A stretch of DNA of 64,000 nucleotides from an uncultured Nesterenkonia sp. (GCA_947494195.1 CANLUC010000002.1:248001-312000); one strand, 5' to 3'; positions 27,795-36,610 are shown, counted from the stretch's first letter. Numbers and translations: made by a program. Notes: generated by a model from the letters alone, not told the origin.

Positions 27795-29005
27795 GTGGGC
27801 TCCTTGGTGACCCTGGCCTCCGTGAGGCCGGGGTCACCATCGTTCTCGGCCGTTGTGCTGGAGTCGCTGCCGAGGCCGTCCTCGGTGGCGGTGGTCTCGT
27901 CGAGTTCCTGGACTCCCCGGACGGTGACTCCATTGACCTTCAGCGCGTGGGCGTTGACGGTCCCGGAGACGCTGATCACCTCACCGACCGCGTCACCGTC
28001 GATCTGGAAGGGCATCGGCTCGGCCATCGTGATTCGGGCCTGCTTGGCCTGGCGCACGGTCATCACGGGGATGTCGGCCGCAAAGCGCGTGATGGTCTTG
28101 GCCAAGATCCGCGCCCAGTCCAGTGCGTGGCGCGGAGTGAACAGCACCGCGTCCATGTGCCCGTCGTCGAACTCGGCGGAGGGCACCAGCAGCATTCCGG
28201 CCTGGAGTGAGCCGCAGTTGGCCAGCAGGACCGAGCGGACCTTGTGGGTCTGCGCCTCGCCGTCGTCGAGCTGGACGGTGACACTGGAGCGCGCGCCCAT
28301 GATGTGGCGCAGTCCGGCCTCGCCATAAGCCAGCCAGCCAGCGCGCTGCTTGAGCGCCTCGCGGGTGTCGCCCATCACTTCGGCGTCCAGACCGCCACCG
28401 GCGATGACCAGGGAGATCTCTTCTTCGGTGCGACCGCCCACCCGCTCGAGCACCAGGTCCAACGTGTCCACGCGGTGACTGCGGCCGTGGATGGCCTCGT
28501 CCACGCAGGCATGCAGGTCCTGATAGGGCAGGCCGATGTTGCGCGCGAAGAGGTTTCCGGTGCCCAGCGGCACGATCCCCAGCGCGGTCTCGGTTCCGGC
28601 AAGTTCCGCGGCCACAGCGCGGACGGTGCCGTCTCCACCAGCGGCGACGACGACGGCGGCGCCCGCCTCTAACGCTCGGCGCGTCATCTCATGGCCGGGA
28701 TCCTCGGCGCTCGAGGCCATCACGAGCGGAGCCGGCATGCCGGCTCGGGAACAGGTGGAGTGGATCTGCCGCACGACGTCGTCGGAGGAGTCCTTGGTCG
28801 TGTTGACCACCACCGCCACCAGGCGCCCCGGAGCGTGCTCGCTCGGGGAGTAGTGGGTGCTGCTGCGTTCGCGCTCGCGTTCGAGGGCGGCGTTGCTGCG
28901 GCGAAGCTTGTGGCGCGAGACGCTCAGCCAGATCACCGCAATGAGCAGCAGCGCTGCCGCGGCGAGGGCGAACCAGAGAAGTGTGCTGAGGGCGTCGTTA
29001 GTCAT
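27788..29005 (-). CDS. Diacylglycerol-kinase-family lipid kinase
   Basis: DAGK_cat/LCB5-type lipid kinase. About 405 residues. One N-terminal membrane helix (LLWFALAAAALLLIAVIWL) is followed by the nucleotide loop VVVNTTKDSSDD. Further on are the signature VVAAGGDGTVRAVAAELAG, PLGTGNLFARNIGLP and the C-terminal catalytic lid. It probably phosphorylates diacylglycerol or a related lipid at the membrane. I chose ATG 29005, whose A is the last base of the upstream regulator's TGA; an in-frame TTG lies one codon earlier. The close coupling to a LacI regulator is unusual. Confidence 0.85.
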   Translation of the reverse strand: MTNDALSTLLWFALAAAALLLIAVIWLSVSRHKLRRSNAALERERERSSTHYSPSEHAPGRLVAVVVNTTKDSSDDVVRQIHSTCSRAGMPAPLVMASSAEDPGHEMTRRALEAGAAVVVAAGGDGTVRAVAAELAGTETALGIVPLGTGNLFARNIGLPYQDLHACVDEAIHGRSHRVDTLDLVLERVGGRTEEEISLVIAGGGLDAEVMGDTREALKQRAGWLAYGEAGLRHIMGARSSVTVQLDDGEAQTHKVRSVLLANCGSLQAGMLLVPSAEFDDGHMDAVLFTPRHALDWARILAKTITRFAADIPVMTVRQAKQARITMAEPMPFQIDGDAVGEVISVSGTVNAHALKVNGVTVRGVQELDETTATEDGLGSDSSTTAENDGDPGLTEARVTKEPTS

Positions 29006-30093
29006 CAAGGGCAGTGTACTGCCGCGGAGGCGTCCGGATCGGATGGTCCACCGACCGCTGGCCCGGGCGCTGCGGTGGATTCACGGACAACGAGCTCAGT
29101 GGAGAGCAGAATGTGATGGGAGTCAGGACGTTCGCCCCGATCGAGCTGAAGCAGTGTGCGAAGCGCTACGCGTCCCATATCGGAAATGGGTTGTCGCACA
29201 GTGGTCAGTGCGGGAGCCACGGGCATGGTCGCGTAGGTATCATCGAAGCCCACGATGGCGAGGTCCTGGGGAACGCGTAGGTGCTGCACCCTTGCGGCCT
29301 CGATGATCCCCAGTGCGGCCCTGTCGGAGCCTGCGAACACGGCGGTCGGACGGTGAGGCGTGGAGAGCATCATGGAGCCCATCTCGAGTCCCGCCGCGAA
29401 GGTGAATTGGGTCTCGAGCACATGCCTGTCGTCGACGGGCGCTCCGGCCGCACGCATGGCACTGAGAAAGCCGTGCAGTCGTTCTCTGGAGGCAGTGGAG
29501 CCAGGCGGGCCCCCGGCGTAGCCGATCCTTCGGTGCCCCAGGTTAAGCAGGTGACTCGTCGCCTGAACACCGCCGGTGAAATTTGTCGCCCCCACGGAGG
29601 GCGTCTTGTCGTCGAATGGGTTGATCGGGTCCACCACGACCAGTGCTATCCCGAGCCTGCGCAGGAGGGTGCGCTGGTCGGAAGTCAGTTCCGCAGTCAC
29701 CAGGATGACCCCGGCACGACCGCGAGCGGAGAGATGTCGAAGCCAGGATTCGGACAGCGGCCCATCGGGCCCTCTGCGTTCCAGGGCGAGGCTGTCCACC
29801 AGCACTTCTACTCCGTGCTCAGATGCTGCGGCCAGAACGCCGTCGAGGACCTGCATGACGTACATGTTGACCACGGTGTTGAAGACGACGTGGACCTCTC
29901 GCAGAGAGTTTGCTTCCCGCGACCCTGTGCTGGGCACATAGCCGAGCTCCTTGATCGCTGCTTCGACCCGCTCTCGCGTGGACGGCGACACATGGGGCCT
30001 GTGGTTGAGCACTTTGGATGCAGTCGCCTTGGATACGCCGGCGGTGCGTGCCACGAGCTCCAACGTGGGGCGGGCTCTGTGTTCTGCCACCAT
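29005..30093 (-). CDS. LacI-family transcriptional regulator
   Basis: 362 residues. N-terminal HTH and hinge: TLELVARTAGVSKATASKVL and VSPSTRERVEAAIKELGYVP. A periplasmic-binding-protein-like effector domain from about 60 includes VFAGSDRAALGIIEAARV and IVGFDDTYATMPVAPALTT. It is transcribed away from a sugar-binding lipoprotein/GH5 operon, and a pair of identical operator-like sites lies in the shared intergenic region. The most likely role is a sugar-responsive repressor of that operon and of itself. Confidence 0.93.
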   Translation of the reverse strand: MVAEHRARPTLELVARTAGVSKATASKVLNHRPHVSPSTRERVEAAIKELGYVPSTGSREANSLREVHVVFNTVVNMYVMQVLDGVLAAASEHGVEVLVDSLALERRGPDGPLSESWLRHLSARGRAGVILVTAELTSDQRTLLRRLGIALVVVDPINPFDDKTPSVGATNFTGGVQATSHLLNLGHRRIGYAGGPPGSTASRERLHGFLSAMRAAGAPVDDRHVLETQFTFAAGLEMGSMMLSTPHRPTAVFAGSDRAALGIIEAARVQHLRVPQDLAIVGFDDTYATMPVAPALTTVRQPISDMGRVALRTLLQLDRGERPDSHHILLSTELVVRESTAAPGPAVGGPSDPDASAAVHCP

Positions 30094-30126
30094 GCGCTCC
30101 GATCTCCCCTCTGCACTCCACGACCT

Positions 30127-30141
30127 ACGGAAAAAGTTTCA
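30127..30141. promoter_or_regulatory. LacI-type operator copy 1
   Basis: ACGGAAAAAGTTTCA. Its complement TGAAACTTTTTCCGT has a perfect LacI-family half-site (TGAAAC) and a degenerate second half. It lies upstream of the binding-protein promoter and close to the start of the divergent regulator gene. Confidence 0.6.
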
Positions 30142-30156
30142 GCAAAAGTGAGCGCA

Positions 30157-30185
30157 TCGACTCCTGTTTTCTCTCCTACTATAAG
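30157..30185 (+). promoter_or_regulatory. Promoter of the binding-protein/GH5 operon: TCGACT, 17 bp, TATAAG
   Basis: -35-like TCGACT (30157-30162) and -10 TATAAG (30180-30185) with a 17-bp spacer. It is bracketed by the two identical operator-like sites. Confidence 0.5.
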
Positions 30186-30223
30186 GGTGAGACGAAGATC
30201 ACAAAGAAGTATCTCGATGAGTC

Positions 30224-30238
30224 ACGGAAAAAGTTTCA
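30224..30238. promoter_or_regulatory. LacI-type operator copy 2
   Basis: Second identical ACGGAAAAAGTTTCA, 97 bp from the first (about nine helical turns). It lies downstream of the -10 and 37 bp before the lipoprotein start codon. Confidence 0.6.
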
Positions 30239-30274
30239 TAGTCTGTGGGCTCACTTCCCGGAGGGATGGCGGTC

Positions 30275-31558
30275 ATGAAGAAGAACAACTCCTGCGCAGT
30301 CCGCGCGATCGGCGTATTCAGTGCAGCCGCACTGATGCTCACGGCGTGCGGCGGTTCCGAGCCAGATGGTGCAGAAGCCTGGGTGCTGACGGGCGATGGG
30401 TGGCCGAAGGTGGAAGAAGGTTTCGACCGCTGGAACGAAGAGGCCGAGGAAGGTCAGGAGTTCAGCGTCGAATCCTTCGAGAATGACGCGTACAAGGAGA
30501 GAATCCGGACAGTGGTGGGTTCGGGTGACGCCCCCACGCTCATCATGTCCTGGACCGGCGGTGCACTGTTGGAGTACGTGGAACAGGATCGTGTCCTGGA
30601 CCTCACCGACCATGTCGGCGACCTCGAGGAGAGGATCCATGAGTCGGTATGGAACGCAGGGGTGGTTGACGGTTCGGTGTACGCCGTTCCGCTTAATGAG
30701 CTCAAACCCGTCGCCCTCTACTACAACCAGGCAGTGCTGGATGAGGCTGGGGTCGATGTCCCCACCACGTGGTCGGAGGTGGAAGAGGTTGTGGAGGCTT
30801 TCGAGGAGATCGACGCGCGTCCGTTTGCGCTCGCAGGGGCCTCGGTCTGGCCCGCGCTCATGTGGGTCCAGTACCTCACGGATCGACACGGGGGAGAGGA
30901 GGTCTTCCAGCGTGTGATGGAAGGTGAGGAAGGCGCCTGGGACCAGGAGTCGATCCGATTCGCGCTCGAGGAGCTGAAACAGCTGGCCGACTCCGGCGCG
31001 TTCGGCGAGGATTTCAATGCTGTCAATGCCAATCAGAATGAGGACACGCGACTCTTCGCCGATGGTGAGGCGGCCATGATGCTGCAGGGCTCCTGGGTCT
31101 ACCCGAACTTCGCTCGGGACTTTCCCGAGTTTGCGGAATCAGGGGACCTCGGCTTCACCGAGTTCCCAGCGGTGGAGGGCGGTGCCGGTGATCCCAGCAA
31201 CATCGTCGGCAACCCTGCGAACTTTTGGTCGGTCTCTGCCGACGCCTCCGAAGCGGAGCAGGAGGCGGCGCTGAGCTTCCTCTCAGAAGAGCTTTACAAC
31301 GATGAGTACATCGATTCGCTGCTGGAACAGGGCACGTTGCCGCCGGTCAAAGGTATCGAAGACCGAATCGCAGACGCCGAGAACTCCGAGTTCCTGGAGT
31401 TCAACAACACTCTCGTGTCGGAGGCCAACCACTTCCAGCTCTCCTGGGACCAGGCAGTCGCTCCAGATGACGTGCAGGCGCTCCTCGACAATCTCGCCTC
31501 GCTTCTGCAGGGAGATGCCACGCCCGACGAGTTCATCGAGGCGATGAACGCGCTGTGA
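30275..31558 (+). CDS. CUT1-type sugar ABC transporter solute-binding lipoprotein (paralogue 1)
   Basis: Extracytoplasmic sugar-binding protein anchored by a lipid. 427 residues. The signal peptide MKKNNSCAVRAIGVFSAAAL ends in lipobox LTAC before GGSEPDG. ATG 30275 is chosen because GGAGGG lies 9 nt upstream. The mature protein is acidic. It is clearly paralogous over its whole length to the proteins at 42820 and 44495: shared blocks include APTLIMSWTGGALLEYVEQD, NPANFWSVSADASE and NHFQLSWDQAVAP. It is followed only by a GH5 gene with no permeases, so it must use a transporter encoded elsewhere, most simply 45877-47732. Confidence 0.9.
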   Translation: MKKNNSCAVRAIGVFSAAALMLTACGGSEPDGAEAWVLTGDGWPKVEEGFDRWNEEAEEGQEFSVESFENDAYKERIRTVVGSGDAPTLIMSWTGGALLEYVEQDRVLDLTDHVGDLEERIHESVWNAGVVDGSVYAVPLNELKPVALYYNQAVLDEAGVDVPTTWSEVEEVVEAFEEIDARPFALAGASVWPALMWVQYLTDRHGGEEVFQRVMEGEEGAWDQESIRFALEELKQLADSGAFGEDFNAVNANQNEDTRLFADGEAAMMLQGSWVYPNFARDFPEFAESGDLGFTEFPAVEGGAGDPSNIVGNPANFWSVSADASEAEQEAALSFLSEELYNDEYIDSLLEQGTLPPVKGIEDRIADAENSEFLEFNNTLVSEANHFQLSWDQAVAPDDVQALLDNLASLLQGDATPDEFIEAMNAL

Positions 31559-33003
31559 TGGCGCAGGAGACGCCGCGCAGAGGTCCCGCCCACCAGGACG
31601 CAGCAGCGGTTCGACTGCCGTGGCTGCAGGTGCAGGGACGACATCTCGTCGATGAATCTGGAGCACCCGTGAGGCTCTATGGCGTGGGCATGGGCGGGTG
31701 GATGAATATGGAGAACTTCATCAGCGGCTACCCGGGGAACGAAGAGAATATTCGCCGGATCATGCTGGATCGAATGGGGCGGGACTCCTTCGATGCGTTC
31801 TTCGAAGCCTTCTACGAGGACTTCATCGCAGAGGATGACGCGAGACACCTCGCGTCACTCGGCCTGAACTCGGTCCGTATCCCTTTCAACTACCGCCACT
31901 TCGAGGATGATGCGGCACCGTTCGAGCTGAAGGAAGAAGGGTTTCGGCGGCTCGATCGTGTCATCGACCTCTTCGCGCGCCATGGCATCTACTCGATTCT
32001 TGACCTGCACGCCGTCCCGGGGAGGCAGAATCAGCAGTGGCACAGTGACAACCCCGGCCACCTCGCCGAGTTCTGGCAGCATCCGCATTTTCAGGATCGA
32101 GCCGTGCACCTCTGGGAAGCGATCGCTGATCGGTACCGGAATCGGTCGGAGGTCGCGGGGTACAACCCGCTGAATGAACCTGCTGAGGAAACCGGCGATG
32201 CGCTCTCTGCGTTCTATGAGCGTGTGGCGAAAGCCATCCGGGCCGTGGATCCCAGACATGTCCTGTTCCTGGATGGCAATAAGCAGTCCACCGACTTCAG
32301 CGTGTTTGAGAAGCAGGGTGACCCCCTGCCCAACAGCGTCTATACGGCTCACGACTACTCGCTTCCCGGGATCAGCCGCGAGGGCCGGTATCCCGGCATC
32401 ACCAATGGCGAGATGTACGACCGTCGAAGGGTCGAGGAGACATTTCTCCGGCGCACGGAATACATGCGCAGAACAGGCACGCCCATCTGGGTGGGCGAAT
32501 TTGGGCCCTTCTACCCCCAAGACCAGCACGATCAAGAATGGCGCTACCAGCTGCTGCAGGACCAGCTGGAGATCTATGCAGAGCATGAGGCCAGCTGGGC
32601 GCTGTGGACATTCAAGGACGTCGGGCTCCAGGGCCTCCTTCACACGCGGCCGGATTCCGAGTACATGAGACGTATCCAGCCGGCCTATGACCTCAAACAG
32701 TCGCTCGGCACCGATTATTGGGGCGGATCCGAGACGGGTGTGGCGCACATACTGGATCCGGTCAAGGAACTCTTTGATCGCGAGTTCCCGGACTTCAAGC
32801 CCTATCCTTGGGGCCAGAAGCGTCATATCAGTCTGCTTGTGCGCAACATTCTGTTAGCGGAACCCTTGGCCGAGAAGTTCGGGGACCTCTTCCGGGGCGT
32901 TGACCCCGACCAGGCTCGCGCTCTCGCCCGCTCCTTCCGCTTTGACGAGTGTGAGGAGCGCACGCAATTGAGCGACCTGCTGCGGAAGTACACCACTGTC
33001 TAG
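31558..33003 (+). CDS. Glycoside hydrolase family 5 protein
   Basis: 481 residues, TIM-barrel retaining glycosidase of the cellulase/exo-glucanase superfamily. Visible are the N-terminal block YGVGMGGWMNMENFISGYPG, SLGLNSVRIPFNYRHF, the acid/base Glu of NEP (about residue 207) and the nucleophile Glu in WVGEFGPFYP (about 314). No signal peptide is present, so it acts inside the cell on imported oligosaccharides. Start and stop overlap with the lipoprotein gene (TGATG), so the pair is coupled. Substrate linkage cannot be told; a beta-glucoside or beta-mannoside is plausible. Confidence 0.85.
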   Translation: MAQETPRRGPAHQDAAAVRLPWLQVQGRHLVDESGAPVRLYGVGMGGWMNMENFISGYPGNEENIRRIMLDRMGRDSFDAFFEAFYEDFIAEDDARHLASLGLNSVRIPFNYRHFEDDAAPFELKEEGFRRLDRVIDLFARHGIYSILDLHAVPGRQNQQWHSDNPGHLAEFWQHPHFQDRAVHLWEAIADRYRNRSEVAGYNPLNEPAEETGDALSAFYERVAKAIRAVDPRHVLFLDGNKQSTDFSVFEKQGDPLPNSVYTAHDYSLPGISREGRYPGITNGEMYDRRRVEETFLRRTEYMRRTGTPIWVGEFGPFYPQDQHDQEWRYQLLQDQLEIYAEHEASWALWTFKDVGLQGLLHTRPDSEYMRRIQPAYDLKQSLGTDYWGGSETGVAHILDPVKELFDREFPDFKPYPWGQKRHISLLVRNILLAEPLAEKFGDLFRGVDPDQARALARSFRFDECEERTQLSDLLRKYTTV

Positions 33004-33069
33004 GAGAGCGGCGGTGAGACGCAGCGTCGTGGGTCGGTGCCGCGTTCCAGCGCCCGGATGGTGTGGCGA

Positions 33070-33075
33070 TAGGCT
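33070..33075 (+). promoter_or_regulatory. -10-like TAGGCT, 6 nt before GTG 33082
   Basis: TAGGCT-N6-GTG in front of serS with no Shine-Dalgarno. Leaderless type. Confidence 0.5.
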
Positions 33076-33081
33076 GGTGTC

Positions 33082-34371
33082 GTGATCGACATCAAGGACC
33101 TCATCGAGAATCCCGAGACCTACCGGGCCAGCCAGCGCGCACGCCAGGCGGACGAAGCAGCAGTGGATGCGCTGATCTCCGCCCAGGAGTCCCGCAACGC
33201 CGCCATCACCCGCTTTGAGACGCTGCGAGCGGAGCAGAAGTCCTTCGGCAAGAAGGTCGCCCAGGCCAGCGGCGAGGAGAAGCAGCAGCTGCTTGCGGAG
33301 GTCAAGGAGCTCTCACACCAGGTGAAGGCTGCCGAGACCGCCTCCGGTGAGGCCGAGGACCAGCTGCGCCGACTCCAGGGTGCCTTCCCGAACCTCATCC
33401 ACGAAGGTGTCCCCGCCGGCGGTGAGGACGACTTCGTCGTTCTGCGTGAGGAAGGCGCGGCCCGTGACTTCGAGGCCGAGGGATTCACCCCCAAGGACCA
33501 CCTGGAACTGGCCGAGCGTCTGGCCGCCGTGGACATGGAGCGCGGGGCCAAGGTCTCCGGCGCGCGATTCTACTTCCTCAAGGGGATCGGCGCGCGACTG
33601 GAGCTGGCGATGATGCAGATGGGCCTGGACCAGGCGGTGGAGGCCGGCTTCACTCCGATGATCACTCCCACCCTGGTGCGCCCCGAGACCATGGCAGGCA
33701 CCGGATTCGACGTGGAGCACGATGACGAGATCTACCGTCTCGAGCGCGACGACCTCTATCTGGTCGGCACCTCGGAGGTGGCGATCGCCGGATACCACTC
33801 GGATGAGATCCTTGACCTGGACAAGGGTCCGGAGCGGATCGCTGGATGGTCCACCTGCTACCGCCGCGAGGCCGGCTCGCATGGCCGGGACACCCGGGGG
33901 ATCCTGCGCGTGCATCAGTTCAACAAGCTCGAGATGTTCATCTACTGCTCGGCCGAAGACTCCGCCGCGGAGCACGCGAAGCTCCTGGCCTGGGAGGAGA
34001 AGATGCTCCAGAAGATGGAGCTGCCTTACCGGGTGGTGGACATCGCCGCCGGTGATCTTGGTCTCTCCGCGGCCCGCAAGTTCGACTGCGAAGCGTGGGT
34101 TCCTTCCCAATCGACCTACCGCGAGCTCACGTCCACCTCCGACTGCACCACTTTCCAGGCACGGCGGCTCAACATCCGGGAACGCACGCTGAAGGAGGAC
34201 GGCTCCAAGGGCCCCACGCGCCCCGTGGCCACGCTGAACGGGACGTTGGCGACCACGCGCTGGCTGGTCGCGATCCTGGAGAATCACCAGCAGGCGGACG
34301 GCACTGTGCGCGTGCCCGAGGCGCTGCGTCCCTACCTCGGCGGCATGGAAGTGATGACCCCGCCGGCCTGA
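33082..34371 (+). CDS. serS: Serine-tRNA ligase
   Basis: Class II aminoacyl-tRNA synthetase charging tRNA-Ser. 429 residues. The N-terminal antiparallel coiled coil spans about 25-105 ([20 protein letters not shown]). The catalytic core shows motif 2 in [20 protein letters not shown] and motif 3 in [19 protein letters not shown]. The [15 protein letters not shown] and [19 protein letters not shown] blocks are typical of SerRS. GTG start with a leaderless-type promoter. Confidence 0.97.
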   Translation: MIDIKDLIENPETYRASQRARQADEAAVDALISAQESRNAAITRFETLRAEQKSFGKKVAQASGEEKQQLLAEVKELSHQVKAAETASGEAEDQLRRLQGAFPNLIHEGVPAGGEDDFVVLREEGAARDFEAEGFTPKDHLELAERLAAVDMERGAKVSGARFYFLKGIGARLELAMMQMGLDQAVEAGFTPMITPTLVRPETMAGTGFDVEHDDEIYRLERDDLYLVGTSEVAIAGYHSDEILDLDKGPERIAGWSTCYRREAGSHGRDTRGILRVHQFNKLEMFIYCSAEDSAAEHAKLLAWEEKMLQKMELPYRVVDIAAGDLGLSAARKFDCEAWVPSQSTYRELTSTSDCTTFQARRLNIRERTLKEDGSKGPTRPVATLNGTLATTRWLVAILENHQQADGTVRVPEALRPYLGGMEVMTPPA

Positions 34372-34380
34372 ACTGGCAAC

Positions 34381-34399
34381 TGAGGATAGGCTCAACTGC
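34381..34399. promoter_or_regulatory. DtxR/IdeR-like iron-box match upstream of dps
   Basis: The 19-mer TGAGGATAGGCTCAACTGC matches 13 of 19 positions of the consensus TTAGGTTAGGCTAACCTAA, including the core TAGGCT. It sits just upstream of the dps -10 region. The core also resembles a -10 hexamer, so the match is uncertain. Confidence 0.3.
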
Positions 34400-34423
34400 C
34401 TAGCGGTCCCTTTTATGAATCAC

Positions 34424-34429
34424 TAGTAT
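34424..34429 (+). promoter_or_regulatory. -10-like TAGTAT of the dps promoter
   Basis: TAGTAT in an AT-rich island, 54 nt before the dps ATG. The -35 is weak, which suggests activator or alternative-sigma dependence. Confidence 0.4.
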
Positions 34430-34483
34430 CAACAGTGTCCGCGCCGAACAGCGCTAATGCATCAACAGCACAAGGAGTGTGAC

Positions 34484-34987
34484 ATGACTGAGAAGTACTC
34501 CGACTACACCGCGCCAGGTCTGGCGCAGGAGAACGGCCACGAAATTGCCGGTCTGCTGCAGAGCCGCCTGTACGCCCTGAATGATCTTCATCTGGTCCTC
34601 AAGCACGTCCACTGGAACGTGGTGGGCCCGAACTTCATCGCCATCCACGAGATGCTCGACCCGCAGACCGAGGTCGTGCGCGGATTCGCCGATGAGGTCG
34701 CCGAGCGCATCGCCACCCTGGGTGGATCCCCCTCCGGACTGAGCGGAGAGCTGGTCTCCAAGCGCCACTGGGAGGACTACCCGCTGTTCAAGGCAGACGG
34801 GACCACTCACCTGGCCGAGCTTGAAAAGGTCTACGACGGCGTCATCGGCGACCACCGCGACGTGCTGAACAAGGTCGGCGAGCTCGATCCGATCACCGAG
34901 GACCTGCTCATCGGACAGGCGAAGGCGCTCGAGCTCTTCCAGTGGTTCATCCGCTCCCACCTGGACAAGGCCGGAGCCACCTCCTGA
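34484..34987 (+). CDS. dps: Dps-family ferritin-like DNA-protection protein
   Basis: Forms a dodecamer that oxidises and stores iron and shields DNA under oxidative stress or starvation. 167 residues from ATG 34484, which follows AAGGAG by 8 nt (an in-frame ATG at 34457 lacks a ribosome site). The ferroxidase signature HVHWNVVGPNFIAIHEMLD with its His, Asp and Glu ligands is intact, as are FADEVAERIATLGG and LFQWFIRSHL. Monocistronic, ending in a strong terminator. Confidence 0.94.
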   Translation: MTEKYSDYTAPGLAQENGHEIAGLLQSRLYALNDLHLVLKHVHWNVVGPNFIAIHEMLDPQTEVVRGFADEVAERIATLGGSPSGLSGELVSKRHWEDYPLFKADGTTHLAELEKVYDGVIGDHRDVLNKVGELDPITEDLLIGQAKALELFQWFIRSHLDKAGATS

Positions 34988-35009
34988 CCTGCTGAGGCTT
35001 GGTTCTCTA

Positions 35010-35056
35010 CAAAGCCCGACGACGGCGCGTGAGTTGCGCGCCGACGTCGGGCTTTG
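35010..35056 (+). terminator. Strong terminator after dps
   Basis: CAAAGCCCGACG / CGTCGGGCTTTG outer stem with an inner CGGCGCG / GCGCGCCG pairing, 23 nt after the stop, ending in a TTTG run. Confidence 0.8.
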
Positions 35057-35091
35057 CTGTGTCCGAGGTGCTCCATCACGGGGTTCACTCT

Positions 35092-35116
35092 GAACAGATG
35101 TATTTGACGTTTGTTC
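35092..35116. promoter_or_regulatory. Operator-like dyad GAACA-N15-TGTTC with ACAGATGT
   Basis: Inverted GAACA (35092-35096) and TGTTC (35112-35116) flank the -35 region of the RpiB-like gene. ACAGATGT at 35094-35101 is the complement of ACATCTGT found upstream of the kinase gene at 36691-36698. A shared site for the SorC-family regulator at 35639-36598 is likely. Confidence 0.45.
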
Positions 35117-35131
35117 TGCGCGACGTAGCAT
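35104..35131 (+). promoter_or_regulatory. Promoter of the RpiB-like gene: TTGACG, 16 bp, TAGCAT
   Basis: TTGACG at 35104-35109 and TAGCAT at 35126-35131. A Shine-Dalgarno (GTTGAGGAG) follows before the ATG at 35166. Confidence 0.6.
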
Positions 35132-35165
35132 GGAGGAAGACCCAGGTACGAGTTGAGGAGCCATC

Positions 35166-35642
35166 ATGAGCAGTCAGTTTCGAATCGTCATCGGCAGCGA
35201 TGAAGCCGGTTTTGCCTATAAAGAAGTGCTGAAAGCTGATTTGGAGGCCGATCCTCGAGTGGCCTCGGTCGTCGACGTCGGCGTCGGCGACGACGCGGAC
35301 AAGACTCCGTATCCGAATGTCGGGGTCTCCGCCGCAGAAAAGATCGTCGCTGGCGAGGCCGACCGGGCGCTGCTGCTCTGCGGCACTGGTCTCGGCGTGG
35401 CCATCTCGGCCAACAAGGTCAAGGGCGTTCGCGCAGTCACCGCGCACGATGCCTATTCCGTGGAGCGCGGCGTGCTCTCGAACAACGCCCAGGTGCTCTG
35501 CATGGGACAGCGTGTGATCGGGCGAGAGCTTGCCCGCAAGCTGGTCGATGAGTGGCTCAAGCATGAGTTCGACCCCTCGAGCGCCTCCGCCGAAAAGGTC
35601 GGAGCGATCACGCGCTATGAGGACACCGGCAGCTGCAGCTAG
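35166..35642 (+). CDS. RpiB/LacAB-family sugar-phosphate isomerase (erythrulose-4-P to erythrose-4-P candidate)
   Basis: 158 residues. Typical RpiB fold: [20 protein letters not shown] at the N-terminus and the catalytic Cys and anion loop [48 protein letters not shown] follows as successive blocks. Family members interconvert aldose and ketose phosphates. Because it lies beside a DhaKL-type kinase and a TIM-like isomerase, the EryI-type reaction (D-erythrulose 4-phosphate to D-erythrose 4-phosphate) fits better than ribose-5-phosphate isomerisation. Its stop overlaps the convergent regulator's stop by 4 bp. Confidence 0.8.
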   Translation: MSSQFRIVIGSDEAGFAYKEVLKADLEADPRVASVVDVGVGDDADKTPYPNVGVSAAEKIVAGEADRALLLCGTGLGVAISANKVKGVRAVTAHDAYSVERGVLSNNAQVLCMGQRVIGRELARKLVDEWLKHEFDPSSASAEKVGAITRYEDTGSCS

Positions 35643-36598
35643 AGCTGGCGGTCCATCGCGCGAGCCGTTGACTCGTCGGTCACCAGGATGTTGAACCATC
35701 CTGCGCTGGCCGCAGCGATGATGCTCGGCGCCTTGTGAACCCCTACTGCCGCCGCGATGCGCGTGGGAACGGCACGCAGCGTCTCGCCAGGAACGCGCAC
35801 CATCCGCTCGCTGCCGGGGAACGTGACCTCGTGGCCCTGCGGATCGTAGAACGCGAGGCAGACATCGCCGATGGACTGCGCGAGGTTCGGGTGATGACGG
35901 GGCACTGACTGGGCGATCGAATTGCGTGACAGCGGCGCCGCGCCGATGCCCACCAGTGCCACCTTTGCGGTGTTCCAATCGGCGACCACCTGGCGATAGC
36001 CTGGGTCGTCCTGCAGCGCCGAGAGCAGGGCCGGTGAGGGCATCGATGGCGCGAAGAGGTAGTGGGGGTAGCCCCCGGAGGTCGCGGCGAAGGCCCGCAC
36101 CACCTCATTGGTCTGGTGCCAGGGATCCGGCTCCGCCTGGCCGCCCACGGTGGGGGCGATGACCACGCCCGCGAAGTCGCCCAGGCGCTGCTGTGCCAAT
36201 GCGTAGGTCGTCTCCCCTGAGGCCAGCAGCAGGACGTCGCCGGCGCGCAGATTCGCACCTGCGAGGGCCTGCCGCGTCACCGGGCCCAATCCTAGGCCGA
36301 CCCGCTGCGACTGATCTCCCGGTGCCAGGTGCACAGCCTCCACGCCCAGCTTCTGCGTCAGCCGCGCGCTGAGCTCATCCATGCCGGAGGCCGCAGGGCG
36401 GTGGACTCGAATCTCGACGATTCCCTGCGCCCGCGCCTCTGCCAACATGCGGCTGACCGAGGGGCGGGACACCTTCAGCTGCTCGGCAACCTCGGCCTGG
36501 GTCGCGCCCTGCTCGTAGTAGAGCTGAGCAGCCCGATACAGGCGTTCCAGCTCAGACGTGCCCGCGGGAGCGTCGTTCATGACCTCTGTTGCCTCCAT
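35639..36598 (-). CDS. SorC/DeoR-family sugar-binding transcriptional regulator
   Basis: 319 residues from ATG 36598. An N-terminal HTH ([38 protein letters not shown]) is joined to a SorC-type sugar-phosphate-binding domain with [20 protein letters not shown] and [21 protein letters not shown] -10-like TACGAT lies 6 nt before ATG 36598, which favours this start over GTG 36619 or ATG 36580. It is divergent from the dihydroxyacetone-kinase-like gene and convergent with the RpiB-like gene. It probably controls both, with a phosphorylated intermediate as effector. Confidence 0.88.
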   Translation of the reverse strand: MEATEVMNDAPAGTSELERLYRAAQLYYEQGATQAEVAEQLKVSRPSVSRMLAEARAQGIVEIRVHRPAASGMDELSARLTQKLGVEAVHLAPGDQSQRVGLGLGPVTRQALAGANLRAGDVLLLASGETTYALAQQRLGDFAGVVIAPTVGGQAEPDPWHQTNEVVRAFAATSGGYPHYLFAPSMPSPALLSALQDDPGYRQVVADWNTAKVALVGIGAAPLSRNSIAQSVPRHHPNLAQSIGDVCLAFYDPQGHEVTFPGSERMVRVPGETLRAVPTRIAAAVGVHKAPSIIAAASAGWFNILVTDESTARAMDRQL

Positions 36599-36604
36599 CG
36601 GGAC

Positions 36605-36610
36605 ATCGTA
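36605..36610 (-). promoter_or_regulatory. -10-like TACGAT, 6 nt before ATG 36598 (minus strand)
   Basis: TACGAT-N6-ATG on the minus strand for the SorC regulator. Leaderless type, and the basis for choosing this start codon. Confidence 0.4.
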
